A stretch of 64,000 bases of DNA. Source: Cenococcum geophilum 1.58 (lineage: Eukaryota > Ascomycota > Dothideomycetes > Gloniales > Gloniaceae). Both the position numbers and the translations under genes were made by a program. Below the pieces are notes generated by a model. That model ran no database searches, had not been told where the DNA came from, and saw only the letters and a list, made by a program, of their open reading frames with translations. This document shows positions 12,053 through 24,110 of the stretch, piece after piece. Position 1 is the first letter of the stretch. The number at the start of each line of letters is the position of its first letter. The stretch spans positions 733,602 through 797,601 of the forward strand of contig KV748248.1 of NCBI GenBank assembly GCA_001692895.1, in the 5' to 3' direction.

Positions 12053-14299
12053 ATATAACACAATTTTAAATATTTGCTATATAGGTTAAATGGAATAATA
12101 GAGCGCTTATAGCATAGTATAAATAGGGACTTAAGGCTAAAGTCTAGGACGTAATTATTCTAATAGAAGATATAGATACCCTTAGGGAATTAATAGATTA
12201 AGCGATTAAGATTAACAATAGGATCTTCTAAAGGGAATAGGCTAAGAAAGGCTAGGATAGAGTTCTATAGTTATATAAAATGTAGAGCATATAGCGACTA
12301 AAGCTAAATTAAAAACTATAGTATAGCGCAGAGCTAATAGACCTAAGTAGTACTAAAGAAACCCATAAAAGATAGGGAAAACAACTATAAAAACCTAGAA
12401 GTTAAGGATTAAGTAATTATAGGACTAAGGAGTATAGGCTAAACTAAGGATCTTATTAGCAGAAGACGTTTAAGCGAACTCTATAGTAAAAGTAATAGTT
12501 TAAAAACAGAGCTTATATAAATTACGGAAAATAGGGTTATTTTACTAAAGACTATAAAAGTGGTTAGAGTTACTATATAGTAAAGGAAACTAGACTAATA
12601 GTATACTGCAAGGAATAAAAGAGTGTTTAATTAAGAGCTTTGTGTTTTATTATAATAATATATACCAAATTTATAAAGACGCTAAGTATAGCGCAAGCTA
12701 TTGGCTATAAGAGCTAGAGTTAAAAGGGCTTAAAGGAACTAAAGAGTTAGACGAAGAATAAGATCGACTCTATAAGCTAGATTAAGATATTATAATAACG
12801 TGCGGATAAAGATTAGTAATAATAATAATGGAGTTAGAGTACTTATTAATTAATAGTAATAAGGATAAAAAAGAAACTAACTAGGGGTATCTAAACCTTA
12901 ATAACGTAATAGAAGTAGAGACTAAAACCACTATAGAGCAAGGTTTAGTAACGGGTATTATAATACCGTTAAATACGGCATCTATTTCTTTATAAGATAG
13001 AAGGAGTAATATTTAGAGACAATTAAGTAAGTAGACAACTGCTAGTGCTAGCTTACTACTTAAAAAAGGTAAAAGGCTAAAGGCTTAAGATTCTTAAGAT
13101 AAGATAAGAGATAACTAAGATTCTTAAGACAAGATAAGGTATGCTTAAGAACCTATAATAAATAATAACTAATAGAGCAGAGTAATAGCTTAATTTAGTA
13201 ATATACAAATAAGTTTAGGACAAAGTTTCCTAAAGGCATAAGATTCTTAAGACGAGATAAGTAAGATTTAAGACTTTTAAGATAAGATAAGAACACTAAT
13301 AAAGCCTAGTTAGACTAAGGCTAGAGCGCAGCTTAAGAAAGAAGTAAGCTTAGGATTAAAGAATCTAAGGGACTAAGAATTTGGAGTATAAATAAGGACA
13401 CCTATAAATAAGAAGTAAATGGCTTCGCTATAGATTAGAGAATCTATAGCGTAAATAGTAACTAGACTAGGAGACAGATATATAGACCTAGAGGACTTAC
13501 TAGTAGAACACGTTATTTAGACTAAAGATCGGAAAGTTAATACTATAATTAAGAAGTAAGAAGGCTTTAAGGATTTACTTATAAGGTAAGTACCTAAAGA
13601 AACTATAACCAAATTTAGAATAAGAATCTTAGTATAGTAGAAACTAGACAGAGAATCTAGTATACTAGGTTGTATATAAGATAAAGCACTAGTATAAAGA
13701 ATTACTAATAGACTAAGAGTAGGTATATTAAGAGCTAAGTAGCTTACTAAACTGGAAAATAAAGAGGATTTAGGAATCTTAACTAGGTTTAAAGAACGAT
13801 ATATAAAGGGCTGTTATAATATAGTAATAAAAAGATACTTTCTTATGGATAAGCCGTATATACTTTAATAGCTGTACTAAAAGTAGTATAGACAAAGATA
13901 TAATAATAAATAGGAAGATTTCTATATATAGTTAGACAAGAGAGTTATTTAGGACTACCCTATTATAGAAAAAGTAATGAATTATATTAAGGAAGCCTTA
14001 ATTATAATATTAAAGGATCTAGAGGAACAATTAGAGGACTAAAGAAGTAAAAGGCGCATCTTAGTACCTATAAATAAAGNTATAACGTTTAGATTAGCGC
14101 GATAAAGGTTTAAACTTAAGGATAAAGATAAGTTAAGAGTTAACCTAAAGCACCTAGCGCACCATACGCTATTATAGATCGTATATATAGACAATATATG
14201 CGAAATGCACAAAAACCCAAAAGAAAATAATTAGAACATCGGGAAAATATTCGCAGGATAAGATTTAAGTAGACTTTAATTTTCGCGTTTCGCGTAATT

Positions 14300-14600
14300 A
14301 ACATGCAATTTGACCAACTCGACACGCAATTAACCAACTTGACACGCGATTAACCAACTTAACACATTCAAAAGTTAAGCGACACGCAGTTAACCTATTT
14401 AACAACTTTAAAAGCTAACTGCATATTCCTTAACACGCAGTTAACCTACTTAATAACTTTAAAAGCTAACTATATATTCCTTAACACGCAGTTAACCTAC
14501 TTAACATATTTAAAAGTTAAATAACACACAGTTAACCTACTTGACAACTTTAAAAGCTAACTACATATTTCTTAACATGCGATTAAGGTAAAGTTATATG
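14300..14600 (+). repeat. Array a of S1: AT-rich GTTAACCTACTTAAC-type unit
   Basis: Tandem copies of a roughly 20-bp motif, partly combined into longer units with AACTTTAAAAGCTAAC. The reverse-complement array in S2 (27440-27890) has a cleaner 41-bp dimer built of a 20-bp and a 21-bp half. Confidence 0.8.
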
Positions 14601-14689
14601 CTATATATTTAACTATTATATATAATCTTATATAATCTTATATAATCTTATACAATCTTATACAATCTTATAGTCTTATTACTTAAAGG

Positions 14690-15090
14690 CTCTGCACGAA
14701 GCTCTGCATAAAGCTCTACACAAAGCTCTACACGAAGCTCTACACGAAGCTCTACACGAAGCTCTACACGAAGCTCTACACGAAGCTCTACACGAAGCTC
14801 TACACGAAGCTCTACACGAAGCTCTATACGAAGCTCTACACGAAGCTCTACACGAAGCTCTACACGAAGCTCTACACGAAGCTCTACACGAAGCTCTACA
14901 CGAAGCTCTACACGAAGCTCTACACGAAGCTCTATACGAAGCTCTACACGAAGCTCTACACAAAGCTCTACACGAAGCTCTACACGAAGCTCTACACGAA
15001 GCTCTACACGAAGCTCTATACGAAGCTCTACGTACAGAGGCTCTGCACAAGGCCTCTGCGCGAAGCTCTGCGTACGGAGGCTCTACACGA
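14690..15090 (+). repeat. Array c of S1: 12-bp minisatellite GCTCTACACGAA
   Basis: About 30 head-to-tail copies of a 12-bp unit, many identical, with C/T variants. The homologous array is at 26960-27355 in S2 and 22700-24110 in S3. Because 12 is a multiple of three, it creates long apparent reading frames on both strands, which are artefacts. Confidence 0.95.
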
Positions 15091-15184
15091 AGCTCTGCAT
15101 CGGGTCCCGCTATATTCCCGATAGCCTCTACACGTGTCTCTGCCTATGTAGCCGCCTTATTTTTTACTTCCTTCTTCCTTACAT

Positions 15185-15202
15185 CCTCCCTACCTAGGGA
15201 GG
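15185..15202. repeat. Hairpin palindrome at the c-d array junction of S1
   Basis: CCTCCCTACCTAGGGAGG has an 8-bp perfect stem and a 2-nt centre. The same palindrome, with GG at its centre, sits at the matching place in S2 (26870-26887), and a decayed form is in S3 near 22577-22590. Conservation in the spacer suggests a common ancestor and perhaps a function in DNA or RNA folding. Confidence 0.8.
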
Positions 15203-15224
15203 CACTAGAACGGCAGCCAGCAGA

Positions 15225-15575
15225 GGACCGTTGCTAGAACTAGATGACTATCGCTAAAACCAGACGACCGTCGCCAGAACTGGACGACCGTTACCAGAAC
15301 CAGACGACCGTCGCCAGAGCCAGACGACCGTCGCTAGAGCCAGACGACCGTCGCTAGAGCCAGACGACCGTCGCCAGAACCAGACGACCGTCTCCAGAGT
15401 CAGACGACTGTCGCTAAAACCAGACGACCGTTGCCAGAGCCAGACAACCGTCGCCAGAACCAGACGACCGTTACTAGAGCCAGACGACCGTTACCAGAAC
15501 TAGATAACCGTCGCCAGAACCAGACGACCGTCGCCAGAACCAGACAACTGTTGCCAGAGCCAGACGACAACGACT
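15225..15575 (+). repeat. Array d of S1: 20-bp minisatellite CAGACGACCGTCGCCAGAAC
   Basis: About 17-19 tandem units with C/T and G/A variants between copies. The core GACGACCGTC is nearly self-complementary. Homologous arrays lie at 26010-26860 (S2, about 850 bp) and 22376-22510 (S3), so copy number differs greatly. Confidence 0.93.
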
Positions 15576-15639
15576 AGCCAGCGAACACTATAAACGATTC
15601 GATCGATTGATCGAATCAAGGTAGCATAGACAGGTAGGC

Positions 15640-15840
15640 ACAAACAGGGAGATGCTGACGGGTAGGTAGATGTAGATAGGTAGGTAGATATAGACAGGTA
15701 AGCAGATGCAGACAGGCAAGCAGATGCAGACAGGTAGGTAAATGCTGACGGGTAGGTAGATATAGATAGGTAGGCAGATGTAAATAGGTAGGCGATGCAG
15801 ACAGGTAGGCAATGCAGACAGGTAGGCGATGCAGGCAGGT
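15640..15840 (+). repeat. Array e of S1: about 18-bp unit rich in TAGG/CAGG tetramers
   Basis: Tandem units of the form TAGGTAGATATAGACAGG. Homologues on the other strand are at 25540-25950 (S2), 22012-22262 (S3) and in the unmutated fragment at 43225-43330. Confidence 0.9.
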
Positions 15841-18800
15841 AGGTAAGTTAATAGGTAAATAGGTAGAAGAGAACCATTGCTATATTATATTAAATTATCT
15901 AAAATAATATTTATTTTACTAGCCTTTTAAATAGCTTTAAAGTAGCTTTTATTTATTTAAAATATGCTATTAGTATAAAAGAGGTAAATATAATTGTGGT
16001 TGCCAAATGCGCAAATTGCTGGCAGGTTACGCGCAGGTTGCGCGCAGGCTGCGCGCAGGCTGCGTGTCAAAAAAACACGACATAGGCTAGTCGGTCGAGT
16101 TGCTAAATGACCTCAACTGCGCGCCAATTGCGTCAACCACCAACCATTAAGGCCATTGAAAGGGTACTATATTTTGCCGATGAAATACCCTATAAGGATA
16201 TATTAGGCGCTAGATAAGCAATAGTATAGAAATGCTAAGTATATACACGGCTAGTATTTAGTAGAAGTTTAGGAGTTAGGAGACTTAATACTTTAACTAA
16301 AAAGATTCCTTATGGAAAAATGCTTAGATGGAAGACAGTGGTGGGAATGCCTAGAAAATATATATCTATAGTATATTAAGGATAAAAAGCAAACTAGGTA
16401 TTAGTTAAAGGATAAACTAAGCGCATAAGGATTTAGTAGCTAATAGTTAGGAAAAGTAGAGGCCTATAAAACTAGAGGGAGCTAGTAGTAGAGCCTTAAA
16501 CCCTTAAAGGAATTTAAGGACGACACCTAAATCTATAAGTTAAATGGTAAGATTAGCAGTTTAAAGTATTAGTAGATAGTAGAGTAATAAGAAACCATAT
16601 CTTACCAATAGTAGTTAAAAGGATAGGGCTACCACATAGATAAAAGAAGCACCCTTATCTATTAGTAATAATTTTAGGAGATCCAATAGCCTATAGAGGA
16701 GGCATTATTAATCTTAAAATAGGACCTATTTAGATAACCATTAAAGGAAGATAAGTTAAGATGTCTTTTAATATATTACCATTAGGGAACGATAAGGCAG
16801 TACTAGAAATGCCTTAGTTATAGGAATATAATCTAAAGATCGATTGGATTATAGGTTAGGTTAATATTAGAAATACTTAACGCCGTAAGACGCGATAATA
16901 AACTAAGATAGTATAGTACTAAGTAGGGGCAACCTACGAAAAAATAAATAAAGGACTAAGTTATGTACTAAAGAGATACTATAAGTATAGCAAAAGACTA
17001 TGGTTACCAGAAAGTGAAAAGCTGTTAGTATATACAGTATGGGACTATAAGATAGAATTAGAACTAGGAATAAGTTTAAGGTTTTTTCTAATTTATAAGC
17101 TTACTAAAGAAGAAGGGAGAGCACTAAAAGAGTTTATCTAGGAGAACTTACAAAAGGGATATATTAGACTATTACAGTTATTAGTAGGATATCTAGTACT
17201 GTTCGTACTAAAGAAAAATAGAAAACTTAGACTATGCATTAACTATAAATAGTTAAATAGCATTACTAGAAAGGATAGGTATTCTTTACCCTTAATTAGC
17301 AAGATTTAGAATAGAATTGGTAATACGTAAATCTTTACGAAGATAGATTTAAGATAGGCGTACTATTAGATTAAGATTAAGAAAGGCGATAAATAGAAGG
17401 CAGCCTTTAGGTTAAAGGAAGGACTATATAAACTATTAGTTATGCAGTTCGGACTTATAAATGTACTAGCAACGTTTTAGAAACGTATTAACAATATATT
17501 AAGAGAATATTTAGATAAATTTGTTATAGTATATCTTAATAACATTATTATCTACTTAATAAGTAAGGAAGAGTATAGAAAATACGTTAAATGGGTTTTA
17601 AAGAGACTATACGAAGAATAGATGCTAGTAGTAATTAAGAAATGCGAATTCTTTACTAAGAAGATAGATTTTATAGGATTTATTATTAAACTAGGCTAAC
17701 TTAGTATAGATCTAAAAAAGATTAAGGCTATAGTAAATTGGCAGGAACTAGAGAATGTTATATAGTTAAGGTTATTTCTAGGGGTTTGTAATTACTATAA
17801 AAGGTTTATAACTTAATAGTTAAAGAATATCAAGCTATTTATAAGGTTAATAAAGAAAGAAGAACCTTAGGTATAGGGAGAAGAATAAAGGAAACTATTT
17901 AAGGAGGTTAAGGAGTTGTTTACTTAGAACCTAATCCTTAAAATCTACCAACTAAAACTAGAGATAGTGGTCGAAATAGATATATTAGACTTTGCACTAG
18001 GGGTGTGCTTCCTATAGAAATATAAAGATGGATAGCACCTAGTAGCATACTATAGTTGGAAGATAATACTACTAGAATTAAACTATGACATCTACAACAA
18101 GGAGTTATTAGGTATAGTTATAGCACTTTAGGAGTAAAGAGCATTCTTATAAGGTATAGAGAAACTATTTATGGTTAAAACGGATTATAAGAACCTAATA
18201 GGGTTCCTAATAATAAAAGAACTTAATTAAAGATAAGTTAGATAGGTAGAAATGCTTACGGAATACTACTTTAAGATTTAGTATACTAAAGGTATAGATA
18301 ATACGCGAGTAAACGCTCTAAGTAGAAAGGCTAAACTATAGAACAATAAAAAGCCATTAGGGGCTTTACTGCGAAAAGACATAAATGGATTAATTAGATA
18401 TAATTATCTAAAAATTGTAGTAATAGGAGAAATTAGTTAAACCTATAAGTTACTAGAGAGCAAATAGTTATAAAAAATCTAAGACGTATAGGCAGAGGAT
18501 CTAAGCTTAGAGTAGTATAAGAACTAAAAAGTAATATACGTGCTAAGGAGCATTATAAGAGAATTTATTAAGTTATTCTATAAGGGACTAACTTAAGGAC
18601 ATAATAGAGCTATAGGCTTAGTGTTAAGACTCTAGGAAGAATATATTATTAATAAAATCTAGGGACTAGTAAGATAAGTTACTAAGGAATATCTAGATTG
18701 CTAAAGAAATAAACTAATAAGGTATAGGCCGTATAGAGGGCTACAACCTATTAAAATACTAGAAAGACTATAGGAAGTTATATTATAGGACTTTATTATA

Positions 18801-20563
18801 AAATTACTAAAGTTAAGAGATCCTATTACCGGACAAGATTATAACGCGATTTTAGTAATAGTAGATAAGCTAATAAAGTGGGGATACTTTATAGCATATA
18901 CAGAAGAAATCTTAGCGGAAGATGTCGCTAAAATTTATATTAAAGAAGTATTTATAAAACACGGAGCACTAAGCAAGATTATATTAGATAGGGATTTAAG
19001 ATTTATAATAGTATTTTAAAAGGTATTTTTAGTAGAATAAGGAGTTTGAGTAGCAACTTCTATTATATATTATCCGTAAATAGACGGTTAAATGGAAAGA
19101 TTAAATTAAACACTAGAGCAGTACCTAAACCATTATATTAATTATACATAAAATAATTAAGTATTATTATTACTAGTTATATAGTTTGCATATAATATAA
19201 CACCCTAAGAAGGAATAGGTATATTACTATTTAAGGCAAATTACGGCTATAAGCTAAGAACATTATTATCGCTACGTTAAGTAAAAAAGATAAGTAGTAT
19301 AGCTAAGTAAAGAATAGAGACGTTAATAAATCTTTATATAAACTTTATGGAAATAGCTAAGGTGGTACAATAAAGGATAAAAAGGTACTATAACGCTAAG
19401 AGATCTAAGGGACTAGATCTTAAGGAGGGAGATAAAGTATAGCTACTATATAAAAACTTTAAAAGTTAACAACTAAGTAAGAAGTTAGACTATATTAGAC
19501 TAGGACCTTTCGAAATTATAAAGAAAATTTTACCGGTTATATTTAAGTTAAATCTACTAGCTAAAATAAAGATCTATCCTATATAGTATATTGCAATGCT
19601 AGAGCTAGTATATAGGAATATTAAGCCACTAGTTTATAAAGCAGATACGTATAGAGGATAAGAGGAAGATAAATGGTAAGTTTTAAAGATTATTAGTTAC
19701 AAGGATATAGACAATAAAATATAATACGAAGTAAAGTGGATAGGCTATAACGAGACTACCTAGGAGCTACTAGAAAATTTAAAGAATATTATAGGAAAAG
19801 TATAGGAGTATCGGAAGAGAAAAGGTTAGGTAATATTAATGGAGGGTTGCTAAAGAACGAGCCACCTAAGGGGAACTTAGGAGGACTAGTTACTAAGGTA
19901 CTCGGAATTATTTTCTTCTTTATTAGAAGAGAATCCGTTCTTTTATCGCCAAGTTCCTATAAATCTTATTCTATAAGTTTCTACTCCTTAGAACGAACCT
20001 TTTTACGAACCTTTTTAAGATGGATTAACTAAGTAGACGCAGCAAGACGAGAGTTTAGAGCACGCTGTTAAGCATTAGCAGCCTCTTTCTTAGCGTTATA
20101 AGAATAATAAAGTTTAGCAAGCGCTACCAAAAGCTTATTATTAAGCTTTATAGTAGTAGATTAAACCTAAGACCCTAATAGCAATTAACAAAGGAACTTA
20201 AAGACTATTAAGAGTAATAGGACGCGTATATTTAGCGTTAAAAACGGAGCGAATATTATAGGATGATTAAACGTTCGCCCTAGTACACTTTAAACAGGAA
20301 GAGGGTTGCTAAGTAGAAGGACTTGCTAGTGTAATATAAACTAACCCCTCTTTCGCGTAATAAGAATATAGAGATGGTATTATCTTACTAAGAGACAATA
20401 TCGTAGTAATGGTACGAGACCAACGAGCTGTAGAAGAAGAAGATGCTTTAGGTATAATAAGTAAGGATATTAACCAAATTAATTAGACGGATATTATACC
20501 TCTAGTAAACGACTTAGAGATACTAGTAATCTTTAAGGACGAAGATAAGGAGGAGGGAGATAG

Positions 20564-20983
20564 TGTTACGAACGCTTTAAGTACAATATTATAACTACTT
20601 AGAGAAGAGTTAGAAGAAGCTAGTTAGTTAATATAAATATAGTCTAGGATGGAGCCGATAGAACTATATAATAAGGAATAATAAGTAGAGTTACGTAACG
20701 TAATCTGTATAATCTAGGTGATTTATAAGATCTGCTATAGAGTGAATAGAGCAGATAGAGTAGATAGAGTAACGACTTCTATAGGAGTACGGTTGTGTAT
20801 TTAAGGACCCTTAGTCCCTACCTAAATAGTTCCTTTTCTTATAGTAATTCTTAGAATATAATTGGAGTTAATCTGTTAGGCAACCACTCCACCAGTTATT
20901 ATTACGTTATTGACTTTGGCAGCACCTACACACCTAGCCTATTAACGAATTTACCGTAGTTTCTGCTATAAGGTTCCGTTATA
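20564..20983 (+). repeat. 3' LTR of fossil B
   Basis: It is 420 bp and homologous to 3029-3448, including the B-specific middle part near 20690-20780 with its short GAGTAGATAGA-type repeats. Confidence 0.88.
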
Positions 20984-22011
20984 TCTATCCTATAAAGTAT
21001 ATATATAAGTATTTCTATTTATTATACTTAATATTATTAATTCTTTTAATAAAGTACTTATTCTTACTATCTACTTTAACTAGTAGGGGCGGGTCCTATA
21101 TTTATTTAGGCAAGGCGTTTAATATAGGTGTAGTAGGGTAGAAAACTAACGTAGAGAATATAGGGTAGAGAACTAACGTATAGAATATAGGGTAGATTTT
21201 AACCGTATTAGGGAGCTTTAGTTAATAGGCGTAAGAGAAGACAACCTTCTCGGCCTTATAAGGGCTAGTGTTCTTCTAATTAAGCTTCTTAATAGGTTGT
21301 TTTATATTTATATTTCTTATATCTAGCTAATAAAATTACTAATTTAATAGGCTAGTACTAGGGTTTAGTCCTTATTTGCTACGGCTTTATATATAGATTA
21401 AGCCTATATTATTTTATTAGTAAGGAGCTATTATAGTTCCTCTATCTATTTAATTGGCTCTCTTATATTACTTAGATTACCTATTAGTAGTATTATTTTT
21501 TAAACTTTAGCTTTTAGTCCCCTTCCATTCTGCGCTATTAATACCCCTTAGTTTTACTTAGTCTACGCTACTACATCAGGAAATTTTTTTTCGGGCTCGT
21601 TGTTGCAGTTTACGGCAATTTGCGGCAAACTGTACGGTCGCGGCAGTCGTATATGGTCTTGTGCGGTTTGCGCATTTTGCGGCAAACTGCACAGAGCCTA
21701 TGTATTTTGCAGCAACTTGCAGCAAACTACACAGAGCCTACGCATTTTATAGCAACTCGCAGCAAACGCGCAGAGCCTGTATATTTTACACGTTTTATAT
21801 ATTTTATATATTTTATATATTTTGCACATTTTACACATTTTATACATTTTATATTTTGCATATTTTATATTCCTATATAACTATATAAAATGTAGAGCTA
21901 TTTATTAAGCAATTAAGATAAGGGGGATACCCTTTACAAAGGCTCCAAATCATTAATTAGCGGTATTCCTAACGATCTGCTGGCTGTGTACCGATTTCCT
22001 AACTAGGCCTA

Positions 22012-22262
22012 GTGCCTGCCTGCCTGCCTGCCTGCCTACCTGTCTGTCTGTCTGTCTGTACCTGCCTATGCCTACCTATCCTATGCCTACTGTCTATGCC
22101 CTACTATCTGTGCCTACCCTGTCTATGCCTACTGTCTGTGCCTACCTGTCTGTACCTACCTATCTGTGCTACCTGTCTATTGCCTACCTGTCTATACCTA
22201 ACGTCTGTGCCTACCATCTGTGCCTCCATATCTGTGCTACTGTCTATGCCTACCTGTCTGTA
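22012..22262 (+). repeat. Array e of S3: CTGCCTGCCTACCTGTCTG-type repeats
   Basis: Tandem tetramer-based units of CCTGCCTACCTGTCTGTG type. The 80 bp before it (21930-22010) match the unmutated fragment at 43150-43227 with C-to-T and G-to-A changes. Confidence 0.9.
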
Positions 22263-22375
22263 ATTTGGGAAAGGTTCGGCCCGATCGAAGGCTCCGCCTG
22301 ATTTAATTAATCGATTAATCGTATTAATTCGAATCGTTCTCTACGGCCGTTCGCTGGCTGTATATTCGAACGGGT

Positions 22376-22510
22376 TGGTCGTCTGGCTCTGGCGCGACGG
22401 TCAACAGTCGTCTGGTTCTGGCGACGGTCGACGGTCGTCTGGTTCTGGCGACGACGTCGTCGACGGTCGACGTCTGGTCTTGCGCTGGCGGCCGACGGTC
22501 GCCTACGGTC
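22376..22510 (+). repeat. Array d of S3: GACGGTCGTCTGGTTCTGGC-type repeats
   Basis: A short array of the 20-bp unit on the opposite strand to S1. It is less regular and much shorter than in S2. Confidence 0.85.
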
Positions 22511-22699
22511 GTCTAGGAAGGTCTAACTTTATGGCTGACCTGCATTCTCGTCCTCTCCGCTCTACCGTTCTGCAGCTCCCTAGGTAGAGCGTAGGAAGTG
22601 GGTAAGGATCAGAGGAGAGGGTGGAGATCTCGGAAGAAGATAAGGTGGACCATAGCTCTAGGCTTAGGTGCTTATCAGATACGAATTAAGCGGGGACAC

Positions 22700-24110
22700 C
22701 TTGGTGCAGAGGCACGTGTAGAGGCTAGCGAGGAATGTAGCGGCGACCGTGCAAGAGCCTTCGTGCAGAGCCTCCGTATGTAGCGCAAAGGCCTTCGTGC
22801 AAGAGCTTCAGTACGTAGAGCTTCGTGATGAGAGCTTACGTGACTGGCAGAGCTTTGCGTGTGAGCCTCCGTATGTAGAGAGTCGCCTGCTAGACCTTGC
22901 AGAGCTTCTGTAGTGAGCTTCGTGTAGAGCGGTAGAGCTTCGTGCAGAGCTTCGTGTAGAGCCTCATGCAGAGCCTTGTGCAAAGCTTCGTGTAGAAGCT
23001 TCGTGTAGAGCCCTCGCGCAAAGCTTCGTGCAGAGCATTTGTGTAGAGCTTCGTGTAGAGCTTCGTGCAGAGCTTCGTGTAGAGCTTCGTGCAGAGGCCT
23101 CGTGTAGAGCTTCTTGCAGAGCCTCGTACAGAGCCTCTGTACGCAAGAGCTTCTGTATAGAGCCTCGTGTAGAGCCTCGTGCAAAGCTTTGTGCAGAGCT
23201 TCGTGTAGAGCTTCGTGCAGAGCTTCGTGTAGAGCTTCGCGTGCAGAGCTTCGTGTAGAGCTTCGTGTAGAGCTTTCGTGGTAGAGCTTCGTGCAGAGCC
23301 TCGTGTAGAGCTTCGTGCAGAGCCTCGTACAGAGCCTCTATACGCAGAGCTTCGTATAGAGCTTCGTGCAGAGCCTTCGTGCAGAGCTTCGTGTAGAGCG
23401 CACTCATGCAGAGCCTTGTGGCAAAAGCTTCGTGTAGAGCTTCGTGTAGAGCCCTCGCGCAAAGCTTCGTGCAGAGCTTTGTGTAGAGCTTCGTGTAGAG
23501 CTTCGTGTAGAGCTTTCGTGTAGAGCTTTATGCAAAGCTTCGTGGCAGAGCTTCGTGTAAGAGCTTCGTTGCAGAGAGCCTCGTGTAGAGCTTCGTGTAG
23601 AGCTTTATGCAGAGCTTCGTGTAGAGCCTTCGTGTAGAGAGCTTCGCGTAGGGGAGCTTCGTGTAGAGCTTCGTGTAGAGCTTCTTCGTGTAGAGGCTTC
23701 GTGTAGAGCTTCGTGTTAGAGAGCCTCGTGTATAGAGCTTCGCGGCACAAAGCTTCGTGTAGAGGTTGTAGAAAAGCGCTCCTGCTGATAGAGCTTCGTG
23801 CAGAAGCCTTCGTTGCTAAAGCTTTCGTGTAGAAAGCTTCGTGCAAAGCTTCGTGTAGAGCTTCCGTGCAAAGCTTCGTGTAAGAGCTTCGTGCAGAGCC
23901 TCGTGTAGAGCTTCGTGCAAAGCTTCGTGTAGAGCTTCGTGCAGAGCTCGTGTAGAGCTTCGTGCAGAGCCTCGTCGTGCAGAGCTTCGTGCAGAGCTTC
24001 GTGTAGAGCTTTGTGCAGAGCCTCGTGCAGAGCTTCGTGCAGAGCTTCGTGTAGAGCTTTGTGCAGAGCTTCGTGCAGAGCTTTGTGTAGAGCTTCGTGT
24101 AGAGCTTTAT
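22700..24110 (+). repeat. Array c of S3: 12-bp unit AGAGCTTCGTGT, about 1.4 kb
   Basis: More than 100 tandem copies with small insertions and C/T variants such as TGCAG versus TGTAG. It is the longest of the three c arrays. The apparent proteins of 147-318 aa on both strands, with repeating HEAL, TKLC or ELRV motifs, come from the repeat itself. Confidence 0.95.

Larger units (their letters stand above)
14237..16182 (+). mobile_element. Array-bearing TIR element S1 (1.95 kb) inserted in fossil B
   Basis: The ends are CATCGGGAAAATATTCGC at the left and the reverse complement of CATCGGCAAAATATAGTACC at the right. B sequence is interrupted cleanly: the dinucleotide AA flanks both sides (14235-14236, 16183-16184), and comparison with the uninterrupted site in element A (about 7235-7270) shows a 2-bp duplication. 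Inside, with no coding capacity, are six tandem arrays: AT-rich unit (14300-14600), 10-bp unit (14620-14690), 12-bp unit (14690-15090), 20-bp unit (15225-15575), about 18-bp unit (15640-15840) and a GCGCAGG-type unit (16015-16070). S2 has the same order in the opposite orientation. I know of no described family with this build. Confidence 0.85.
3029..20983 (+). mobile_element. Ty3/Gypsy chromodomain-type LTR retrotransposon fossil B, outer element of a nest
   Basis: LTRs of about 420 bp at 3029-3448 and 20564-20983 share an internal stretch absent from the LTRs of element A, which ties this pair together. The flanking pentamers TTTAT (3024-3028) and TCTAT (20984-20988) differ by one C/T change and are a likely target duplication. 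The interior is in three blocks, 3449-4031, 12053-14236 and 16183-20563, separated by element A and by S1; without these it is about 8 kb, the same as A. Gag-like sequence lies at the left, reverse transcriptase near 17.15-17.7 kb, integrase about 18.5-19.5 kb and chromodomain-like sequence near 19.7-19.8 kb. It is thoroughly broken by RIP-type change throughout. Confidence 0.92.

Noticed and set aside
14679-15050. 123-aa frame with repeating CRAS motif on the minus strand
   Set aside because: It is the 12-bp array c read in one frame. The unit is a multiple of three without a stop, so open frames appear on both strands by construction.
22675-23846. Frames of 147-318 aa rich in HEAL, TKLC or ELRV repeats
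   Set aside because: Same cause as above, array c of S3. Overlapping frames on both strands have equally long repeats; no start context or domain supports a protein.
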